A DNA stretch of 64,000 bases, taken from positions 620,001 to 684,000 of the forward strand of contig NZ_CP038493.1 of NCBI RefSeq assembly GCF_004752005.1, given 5' to 3'. The notes beneath the pieces are model-generated. The model did not search any database, had not been told where the DNA came from, and saw only the letters and a program-made list of their open reading frames with translations. Positions 57,801 through 64,000 of this stretch are shown here, in pieces; position 1 is the stretch's first letter, and every line of letters starts with the position of its first letter. The translations under genes were made by a program, and so were the position numbers. Origin of the DNA: Thalassotalea sp. HSM 43 (GTDB lineage: Bacteria > Pseudomonadota > Gammaproteobacteria > Enterobacterales > Alteromonadaceae).

Positions 57801-60647
57801 AGGCAGTACTTTAGAGCCTTTATTTAAGGCAATATCGACACGATGCATGTCATTACCGATATCTAACTTGGATTCAACGGCAAGTGGCAGATGTACTTCT
57901 GGAATGGTTTTATCATCCGCGAAGAACACCAAATCACCACCGGTTAAATTACCTTCGTTATTGATGATATCTGTACTGTCTTCATCGTATTGATTTTCCC
58001 AGTTATCGAAATCCCAGCCAAAACGCGCCGATTCATCAACAACGGTAAAATCAATGGTGATATCAATGCTCTCACCTTTTTTCAAGGTGAAGTTGGCAGG
58101 GCTAACTGTCGCCGTTGCCGAGGCATAATCCATGAAGATTTCTGAACGCCAGCTACCATCTCGGGTGGCCTTAAAAGTACGAGTTAAGCTACATTTACCG
58201 TAACAAGCACGTTCAATAACCGCTGGCATATTTAAGTCTGAAACATTATGTGCTTGAGGGTCTGCAGCCATAAAGTTTTCAACACTTTCATGCATCACCA
58301 AGCCGGTATTAATGGCTCGTTCAACATTAATTAAACCAGCACCCATGGTGTAAGCATCTGGCAGCCCATATATCTCGGTATTGCCAATATGAATAGCCGG
58401 TTGCGCGGTAAGCGTTAAGGCAGAAATAATTTCCGAAGGTGACCAATCTGGGTGAGCTTGTTTTACTAAAACAGCAGCACCAGAAACCACGGCAGTCGCG
58501 GTCGAGCTTCCTGAACGAGGTAACCAATCAGAGCTATTGCCAAATTCATTAAACGGGCGTTGGTCAGCAGAGGCGGCTAATACGTTGACCGCAGGTGCAA
58601 CAACACTTGGTAGCATGTACTCACCATTTATTCCCGCACCTGGACCTGCCGCGGTATTATTGCTGTACATCATGCCCAGTATGGTTGGGTATCTAAATTC
58701 AGACAGTGGATTAATGGTTGCCTCAACCAGTAAATTCATCTCATTTGAGGTAAGCACCCAATCGTAGATTACATTGGAATCATCTTGCGGCGTTGAGCGC
58801 ATAAAGCTGACAGGAAACGCCTGATTAGTATAATTTACGGTCAAATTAGGAGTGGCAAAATCACTCGGTACAATCAATAAACCACCGGCACCTGCAAGCT
58901 CTGCCTGCTCAGCCATGTGCTGATAGGCTTGATAAGCATTAAACCCTGGTAATAAATCGGTATTGCCCTCGCCGTTGGCAAGACAAACCAATATTTCATT
59001 ACTGGCAAAAACATTTTCTGGTAAATCAATACACGAGGCGATATTCAGCTGTTGCTCAGGTGAATACAATGATGTGTCAATTTTTGCTGCTGCAACCACA
59101 GGGTTACCTGAGAAAGAGGCGCCGACATAACCTGTATTGGCACTGTATTCGGTAATAGCCACCAATCCAGCAAAATCTAAGCGTTTAGGAATACTTTCTG
59201 GATCGCCGCCGCCAACCTCGGTGACGGCCGTGCCGACCACATAAGATTCGCTTTTATCTGCCGCACCAACACTCAGTAGCCAAGGCGATGGATGATCACC
59301 TAATCCGCGACCGTAGTTATCACCATTACCGACTGCGGTAACAACAACGATGCCTTCTTTATGGGCATTTAAAAACGCCAGTTCAACCGCGTCTTGGTAT
59401 GGGTTTTGGTTACCACCGGCGGCTTTCGCGATAGAGAAGTTAATCACATCGACATCATCGTTAATGGCGTCTTCGATGGCTTGCAACACTACTTCATCTG
59501 GGCAACTGACATCATTGCCAATCGGATCACAGACTTGGTAAGAAATGATTTGCGCATCCGGTGCAATACCAGCGACATCGTGTTTAGACACATTGAGCGA
59601 TACGCCATCGGCTTGCCATTGTTTGTATGACGGGTAATGCAAACTGACATCGGTAAGTTGATTACCAGCAATCAGACTGGCGACATGGGAGCCATGGCCA
59701 TTATAATCTTCGCCATCTTGATAAACGAACTCGTGCTCGGCACCGTTATACAAGGTCAATGCCGGGATATCGCCATTGCCCAAGGTGACATCTTTAATCT
59801 GTTGATAGGCGCGAATACCAATCAATTTATCATTACAACGCTGTTCAGCGTCAGCAGAACTGGCACAAACGCCAACGTTGTCTGTATTAGGAAAGTTTGA
59901 AATTAAGCTGGTTTGCTGATCAAATGGCTGATCTGCAAATGATGGATGGTCTGAATTAATACCGGTATCTAATACCGCCACCAACATACCTTGACCACGA
60001 TACTGCTCACTCGAAAAGCCCGATAAACCATTCCAAATGCTATCCGCGCCAATATCTTTACCTGTGCTGTAGGACTGTAGGCGAGACGCACCTAACTGCA
60101 TCACTTTAGCCACGCTTGGCAAGTTTGAAATATATTTTGCTAGCTCAGTATCGACTTCAATGGTGAAACCGTTTAGCGCCTTACTGAATTGGTGCCTAAT
60201 ATTGACCGAGTGGCCTTGGCGATTAATTTGTCTGACTAAATCTTGCTGTTCTGCAAGAATGTAGGCTTCGTACTCAGCGCGGGTTTTATAGCTGTGAGCA
60301 AGCGTTTGCAGTTGGCTTGATTGCGCCAGTTTTTGACTGCCACTATTGGCTAGAATATGCGAATCAAAATGACTGCCCGATGGCTGCTTCAACATCACCA
60401 CAAAACGTTGTTTACCAACAAGATTTTGTTCTGCAACAAATTTACTTTGCTTGCCATTATCAATCACGTGGTTAACCCTGCCGTGATTGGCGGTAAGCTC
60501 GCTGTTTTGCAGCAGTTTTTGCGTAACGATGGCTTGACCTGTTACTTGTTTTAGCTCGGTTTCATTCTCTGAGCTGGTCACAGTCGCACCGACGCCAATT
60601 GAATAACCTGCCGCGCATATGGCAGCAAGTATGCGATTAAACTTCAA
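54858..60647 (-). CDS. Giant secreted S8 subtilase with divergent Ser motif and GlyGly-CTERM tail
   Basis: A 1929-residue subtilase. I place the start at TTG 60647: it opens directly into a signal peptide (KFNRILAAICAAGYSIGVGA) and has AAGGGG 6 bases upstream; an earlier in-frame start at 60701 would put 18 polar residues before it. The triad is Asp227 (VLDTGIN), His318 (GHGSHVASL) and Ser715. The Ser motif reads SGSSTATAVVSG, not GTSMA[ST]P, so Met and Pro are replaced. The oxyanion Asn is in VGNGDN, and a PA-like segment lies between His and Ser. A CYGKCSLTRT module, CRTP module, beta-sandwich repeats and a GlyGly-CTERM tail (EPSGGAV) follow. First gene of the S8 - M36 - receptor operon. 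Confidence 0.9.
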   Translation of the reverse strand: MKFNRILAAICAAGYSIGVGATVTSSENETELKQVTGQAIVTQKLLQNSELTANHGRVNHVIDNGKQSKFVAEQNLVGKQRFVVMLKQPSGSHFDSHILANSGSQKLAQSSQLQTLAHSYKTRAEYEAYILAEQQDLVRQINRQGHSVNIRHQFSKALNGFTIEVDTELAKYISNLPSVAKVMQLGASRLQSYSTGKDIGADSIWNGLSGFSSEQYRGQGMLVAVLDTGINSDHPSFADQPFDQQTSLISNFPNTDNVGVCASSADAEQRCNDKLIGIRAYQQIKDVTLGNGDIPALTLYNGAEHEFVYQDGEDYNGHGSHVASLIAGNQLTDVSLHYPSYKQWQADGVSLNVSKHDVAGIAPDAQIISYQVCDPIGNDVSCPDEVVLQAIEDAINDDVDVINFSIAKAAGGNQNPYQDAVELAFLNAHKEGIVVVTAVGNGDNYGRGLGDHPSPWLLSVGAADKSESYVVGTAVTEVGGGDPESIPKRLDFAGLVAITEYSANTGYVGASFSGNPVVAAAKIDTSLYSPEQQLNIASCIDLPENVFASNEILVCLANGEGNTDLLPGFNAYQAYQHMAEQAELAGAGGLLIVPSDFATPNLTVNYTNQAFPVSFMRSTPQDDSNVIYDWVLTSNEMNLLVEATINPLSEFRYPTILGMMYSNNTAAGPGAGINGEYMLPSVVAPAVNVLAASADQRPFNEFGNSSDWLPRSGSSTATAVVSGAAVLVKQAHPDWSPSEIISALTLTAQPAIHIGNTEIYGLPDAYTMGAGLINVERAINTGLVMHESVENFMAADPQAHNVSDLNMPAVIERACYGKCSLTRTFKATRDGSWRSEIFMDYASATATVSPANFTLKKGESIDITIDFTVVDESARFGWDFDNWENQYDEDSTDIINNEGNLTGGDLVFFADDKTIPEVHLPLAVESKLDIGNDMHRVDIALNKGSKVLPLFTTDDVTTALFTAYQPVVSAPVETAIVPIHSLDDMSCYLNHPQFCEFTLFDVEQHMADQTAHIEWLRVEQGSKRLFAEAQEVGVRNLTENRRRNAVKVAVGRDLNKNSRVDFREELLCISDFAPPMSSNDDTPGSNNFCSITDPEAGDYWVMYQWASGFSREYTEFFKEQLTTTIKTHSGVVSGQPANNIFLTADTVSKEVTVHWDASLAPGATVFTAFNAVDDSKTVNLNLTRANDIATLTSKARPEDIVAGAEVEMEIHFKENLSDATQSINLTTMLPAGVELVGSIIPETNSHLQLAVQTASEQFRIFGSIASAKGLARDYVITTSDNDDMCRTPEVDGQSHGKYLELGMTPITGSAMRLDEQADEHYLLSPIARTIISNPRRIDEDGVLESEKDWAARVHFDQWGPFNWMATVDADGQQYIDREHVTIDLQEVFADSDISTPWVSFFGNSDYARGRYMYVFGNGFIDFQNFAGANPLGTGTPNFSDLFNFAHSGGLNGGNLSNTIAPLWRAAGFNEQFITPFNPNPEQGEELSGIAVGHVGSKLVVDYKNMQTGWKQTCLHQQSINLEDGNVGTQCLLNNGEYDYFSNTQGKSIHPSLMEFYGNDRYNMQIFMETGEAKNRAGDYEVIIAYGDIKRIIFEDETLHYGDTLLDDALYSANIGLLGHEGYRNSFGGVYHGAEYYNSSKAADRSEIFNAVKRDKVVCFDYAGPSAKSGKVRFTVRLPDDAVAGQTFEFDLTNSGSNTEFSNSAQLLVAPSLGLSQLANLSITEDSPARMVTAALSDADVTAYVESSDRFIQADATVVGSQLQISIQSDADYYTTSPAVISVQLVSNSNANDVVHASFEVNVDAINDAPELFYEQDSFAIMSDEFVELIAFATDKDGDQLIYTWSGEYIDQSQINNASINLSNLPAGEHVYQLHVTDGQVEVSKSFTVSVTQAEEDASTQRKEPSGGAVLWLSLFTLLSIFRKRTLTIK

Positions 60648-61080
60648 GACTATCCCCTTATCATAATTATTTTGAGGTTCGACGGCGTGACCATCGACCA
60701 AGGGTGGTATTTTTTGCCTTTAACGGCTTATAAATTAGCGCCTCGATTATCGATAATGAGATGTACGAATTATGTTAAAAAGTGTTAAGCGAGTAACAAA
60801 CAGGTTAAGCAAGTGAACTTTAAAAGTCTGATGCTGATATTTTGTTAAAAAGTGTTAAACAACACATCAATAAAGCGATCACAAACCCCAGCCAAAAACC
60901 AAGTATAAGCACATGATTTAATTAGCAATTAAGTTTAAACAGCGTTATTCCTCATTGATTAATCCACGACTTATAGTGGTGCTGGCGAAAGCGAGCAGAA
61001 ATTGATTGGTTTACATTGAAGTGTCGAAAATTGGCGCTTTAAAAATAACAACAGCCAAATAATAATTAGAGGAATAATAA
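60648..61080. other. Divergent promoter region of S8 operon and third lipoprotein gene
   Basis: About 430 AT-rich bases without a gene. It contains two identical direct-repeat boxes (listed separately). No clear promoter for the plus-strand lipoprotein gene was found. Confidence 0.6.
60773..60858 (-). promoter_or_regulatory. Pair of identical direct-repeat boxes before the S8 - M36 operon
   Basis: TGTTAAAAAGTGTTAA occurs at 60773-60788 and again, identical, at 60843-60858, 70 bases apart. On the minus strand each reads TTAACA-CTTT-TTAACA and points to the S8 gene. From the proximal copy a weak TATCGA lies 17 bases downstream (60755-60750). Confidence 0.55.
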
Positions 61081-63849
61081 ATGAAGCATTTAGGAATTAC
61101 CTTTTCCAGTCTGCTCGTGCTTACCGCATGTGGTGGCGGTGGTGGCGGCTCAACGCCAGATGGACCAGACAATAAGACACCTGAGAACAAAGCACCAAGC
61201 GTTAGCATTAGCTCGCCAGGTTCGGTGCAAGAACAACAAAATGTGGTGTTAACCGCAACTGCCAGCGATTCAGATGGTTCGATTAGCAGCTACAGCTGGA
61301 GCCAAATTTCCGGCCCAGCAATGACCATGAGTAATGGTACAAGCTCAGCCGATTTACAATTTACAACACCAATTGTCAGTGCCTTGGATGCCGCACCGAC
61401 GGTTGAGTTTCAACTAACGGTAACCGATGATGACGGTGCAACCGCAAGCGATACGGTAAGCTTTAGTATTGAAGCAATTAATACCGCGCCATTGGTCAAT
61501 AACATCACCAATGTCAGCGTCAATGAGCAAAGTACGGCATCAGTCAGCGTCGATGCTAACGACGTCGATGGTGAAATTGCCTCTTATCTTTGGACAAGTA
61601 CCAGTGCCGATTTGGTATTTACGGTAAATGACCAAGCAACCGCCAGTTTCACAACGCCTGCGGTAAGCAATTCATCTCCATTTTCAGTCAGCGTTACCGT
61701 TACCGACAACGAAGGTGCCACCAGCAGTGACACCCTTACCGTTAATGTTAACCCAGTAATTAGCGGTATGTTATATGCCCGCCCGCTTGCCGAAACCCGC
61801 GAACAATATGAAGATCAAGCGGTTATTGAAAGCGATGGCAATAATGAACCACCTTATAAAGTCGATATATATGACTTGGCAGGTACATTAATTGGCTCGG
61901 GTATTCCTGCTGATGATGGCAGTTTCTCTGTTGCGGTTAATAACTCTTTAAATAACGGCTATGTAGTGCAATCAAGTCATCTGACCTATACCCCACAGTA
62001 TGAAAAAAATGAAGATGGCTCGCTTAAAAAAGATGAGTTTGACCAACCAATCCCGAAACGCGATGAAGATGGTAACCTCATTCTAGAGCCTAGTTGGCAA
62101 GATGATATCGCCGCTATCTGTGAAGCAGACGAACGCGCAGCATGTGATGTGACACCATTTACGCATTTGGTTCGTCAATATATCGATGCACGAGCGCAAC
62201 TTGGTGAAATGGTCACTATCAGTGAAGAAAACGCCATTATTGAAATAGAAAAAGGCTTAAACATTTCACTCGCACAAGACCCATACGTTGAGTCTGTCGA
62301 TGAGGGCCAATCAAATATATCGCTACAGCAATTGCAGCAACATATCGAAGCGACCTCAATGCAAGCCGTAGTTAACTCAATTCTTGCCTATTTACTGCAA
62401 GAAGATACCAGCAAACTGGAACTCATTGGCTCAATCTTTTTAGCCAGTGATACCACTCGTTTGACAGTAAATTTAGGTGCCGCGTTTGATACCACGGCAC
62501 ACAGTAAAATCAGTTTAACGGCAAACCCTAAATACTTTGGGGCAAATGCCACAGCGTTTCTTACCGATAGCATGAGTTTTGACTGGGTACTACCAGACAA
62601 TATTGCATTGGTAACCGAGGAACTCGGTAAAGAAACCTTAAACGTTAAATTGCCAAGTGTTGAGCAAGTCACCACCATTACTATAAAAGTGATTGCCAGT
62701 ACCGAACGATTTAGTGAAGAATCAACGATAGATATCACCATATCCCCTGCCAGCACGCCAGAAAATACTCAACCAACGGTTGAAGATATGGCTGATCTAG
62801 TGGTCTCTTCCGAGCAAACGGTTACCTTATTCAGTCAAGTCATTGATGGGCAAGATTTTGCCTCAGAGATGAGTTACCAATGGATGCAAATTGGTGGAGA
62901 GGCAGTAAGTATTGTTGATCCAACTGCAGCTCATGCGACATTTACCACACCACAAGTTGGCAATGGGTTTACTAAATTACAGTTCGCACTGACCGCAACC
63001 GATTCAGGTGGCAAATCAAACTCAAATAGTATTGATGTCTATGTCACTGAAAACTTTACTTATATCCCAATGGCATTAAACGACAGTGGTGTAACCACAT
63101 GTGGTAACTTTGGTTTTGGTGATAATGTCAGTGAAGGCCATTTAAACGATCAAATTTGTGCAGACATTGAGTCTGATCGTTATACGCCACTCAATCAAGA
63201 TGCGACTCAAGGCCGCGATGCGACGAACAATGACAACAGTGACGGTATTGCCGGCTTTAGTTTTACTAAAATTGCCGCTGATGGCACAGAGCTAAGCGAT
63301 GATGCAACCGAGTACAGCTGTTTGTTGGACAACGTCACCGGTCTAATGTGGGAAGTAAAGACCGACCAATCGGGCATCCACAATAAATTTGAACGATTTA
63401 GTTACTATGACAGTGACCCTGCAACCAATGCTGGTTACCCTGGTAAAACACCAGAACAACGCCTAGAGCATTGTGATCCGACTTTCTTAGCCTGTTTAAC
63501 CACAGAAGAGTTTGTGCAACAAACAAATGATCAAGGATATTGCGGCTACAACGATTGGCGTATACCAAACGGTACCGAATTATTGTCTATTTTTGATTAT
63601 AGTGGCACCAACAAAAGCAAACCGGCCATCTCGACGTGGTTTAAGCATGCGGTAAATAAAGCCTACTTCTCGAATACCCGTACCGGTGAAGGTGGGTCAC
63701 TTTCAGGTAATGTTGGCAACCCAGATTATCAAACTCGTAAAGTCATTGTCGTTGATTTTGGCACCGGTGAAGCGCTTCACTTTAATGCCTCATATACCGG
63801 TGACGCCCGCCTTAACGCCCGCTTAGTGCGCACAGCAACTCAGGAGTAA
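61081..63849 (+). CDS. Surface lipoprotein with PKD/REJ-like domains and C-terminal DUF1566 (Lcl-type) domain
   Basis: A 922-residue lipoprotein precursor: lipobox LTAC (Cys17), six glycines, then a Pro/Asn-rich linker. Two PKD/REJ-like domains (about 37-137 and 138-225; SYSWSQISGPAMTM, VTDDDGATASDT) are followed by a domain starting ISGMLYARPLAETRE that continues into a helical part with TPFTHLVRQYIDA. A further Ig-like part and a third REJ-like domain (about 565-660) follow. The C-terminal 180 residues match DUF1566: NVTGLMWEVK, CGYNDWRIPNGTELLSIFDY and LNARLVRT. In Legionella Lcl this domain binds glycans. AGAGGAA precedes the ATG. It diverges from the S8 - M36 operon and is coupled to the next gene. 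Confidence 0.85.
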   Translation: MKHLGITFSSLLVLTACGGGGGGSTPDGPDNKTPENKAPSVSISSPGSVQEQQNVVLTATASDSDGSISSYSWSQISGPAMTMSNGTSSADLQFTTPIVSALDAAPTVEFQLTVTDDDGATASDTVSFSIEAINTAPLVNNITNVSVNEQSTASVSVDANDVDGEIASYLWTSTSADLVFTVNDQATASFTTPAVSNSSPFSVSVTVTDNEGATSSDTLTVNVNPVISGMLYARPLAETREQYEDQAVIESDGNNEPPYKVDIYDLAGTLIGSGIPADDGSFSVAVNNSLNNGYVVQSSHLTYTPQYEKNEDGSLKKDEFDQPIPKRDEDGNLILEPSWQDDIAAICEADERAACDVTPFTHLVRQYIDARAQLGEMVTISEENAIIEIEKGLNISLAQDPYVESVDEGQSNISLQQLQQHIEATSMQAVVNSILAYLLQEDTSKLELIGSIFLASDTTRLTVNLGAAFDTTAHSKISLTANPKYFGANATAFLTDSMSFDWVLPDNIALVTEELGKETLNVKLPSVEQVTTITIKVIASTERFSEESTIDITISPASTPENTQPTVEDMADLVVSSEQTVTLFSQVIDGQDFASEMSYQWMQIGGEAVSIVDPTAAHATFTTPQVGNGFTKLQFALTATDSGGKSNSNSIDVYVTENFTYIPMALNDSGVTTCGNFGFGDNVSEGHLNDQICADIESDRYTPLNQDATQGRDATNNDNSDGIAGFSFTKIAADGTELSDDATEYSCLLDNVTGLMWEVKTDQSGIHNKFERFSYYDSDPATNAGYPGKTPEQRLEHCDPTFLACLTTEEFVQQTNDQGYCGYNDWRIPNGTELLSIFDYSGTNKSKPAISTWFKHAVNKAYFSNTRTGEGGSLSGNVGNPDYQTRKVIVVDFGTGEALHFNASYTGDARLNARLVRTATQE

Positions 63850-63855
63850 TCAAGC

Positions 63856-64000
63856 ATGAAATTTAATTCAACCCTTATCAGCGTTGCACTAGCAGGTTCA
63901 ACATTTGCTTTTTCAGCAATTGCGCAAGTTGAGACCATCCGCGGTGTTGGTAGCACTACCCAGCACTGTGTTTATAATGTTAAAGGCACCGCCGATAATC
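63856..64000 (+). CDS. Exported protein, 5' part only (runs off the window)
   Basis: An open frame starts at ATG 63856, six bases after the stop of the DUF1566 lipoprotein, with AGGAG at 63842-63846 overlapping that gene's end, so it is probably translationally coupled. The first residues form a signal peptide (LISVALAGSTFAFSAIA, cleavage before QVETIRG). The visible mature part has one Cys (TTQHCVYN). Only 48 codons are in the window, so no family can be named; an exported partner of the lipoprotein is the simplest guess. Confidence 0.7.
   Translation, partial: MKFNSTLISVALAGSTFAFSAIAQVETIRGVGSTTQHCVYNVKGTADN

Noticed and set aside
60648-60701. Upstream extension of the 1929-residue S8 protease
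   Set aside because: Adds 18 polar residues before the signal peptide and would ignore the AAGGGG ribosome site placed for TTG 60647.
1-64000. Mobile element or prophage origin of the protease region
   Set aside because: No transposase, integrase, flanking repeats, tRNA end or phage gene is visible, and base composition looks uniform by eye.

Overview
The window looks like chromosomal DNA of a marine gammaproteobacterium of the order Alteromonadales, most like Colwelliaceae (Thalassotalea/Colwellia). This is inferred from the moderate-to-low GC, the abundance of secreted subtilases with a GlyGly-CTERM tail, the TonB-dependent receptors and the gene styles; no rRNA or other marker gene is present. 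I see no tRNA, CRISPR array, insertion sequence or prophage.

Left third (about 0.8-19.2 kb, minus strand): one tightly packed 15-gene surface-polysaccharide operon. In transcription order it holds a WecA-like initiating phosphosugar transferase, a small lipoprotein, a KpsD/Wza-like export protein, KpsM-, KpsT- and KpsE-like ABC export parts, WecB and WecC (UDP-ManNAcA supply), a giant FkbM methyltransferase-glycosyltransferase fusion, a sulfotransferase, a GT4 and two GT2 glycosyltransferases, a DHH phosphoesterase and GalE. Several junctions are ATGA overlaps. The likely product is an ABC-exported, ManNAcA-containing, possibly sulfated and methylated capsule. A short EAL-domain gene lies convergently at the left edge.

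Right two thirds (about 19.7-64 kb): a protein-utilisation region. It holds a POT-family peptide transporter, three very large S8 subtilases, an M36 fungalysin-like metallopeptidase, a reprolysin-like protein whose active site is lost, two TonB-dependent receptors (one Oar-like), a lipoprotein amidohydrolase, a membrane-bound AraC-type regulator and three related poly-Gly surface lipoproteins. Two minus-strand operons stand out: receptor - S8 - pseudo-reprolysin (43.3 to 31.2 kb) and S8 - M36 - Oar-like receptor (60.6 to 47.1 kb). Each has a lipoprotein gene diverging from its promoter; the third S8 gene is followed by the third lipoprotein in tandem. Five proteins end in a GlyGly-CTERM tail, the rhombosortase sorting signal. 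The picture is extracellular cleavage of protein, outer-membrane uptake or binding, and oligopeptide import.

The most interesting non-coding signal is a 16-bp direct-repeat box (TTWACA-N4-TTAACA) in front of the S8, lipoprotein and receptor transcription units, which suggests one shared regulator. Short 9-16 bp tandem duplications also recur, mostly just after stop codons. The window ends inside a further exported-protein gene coupled to the third lipoprotein.
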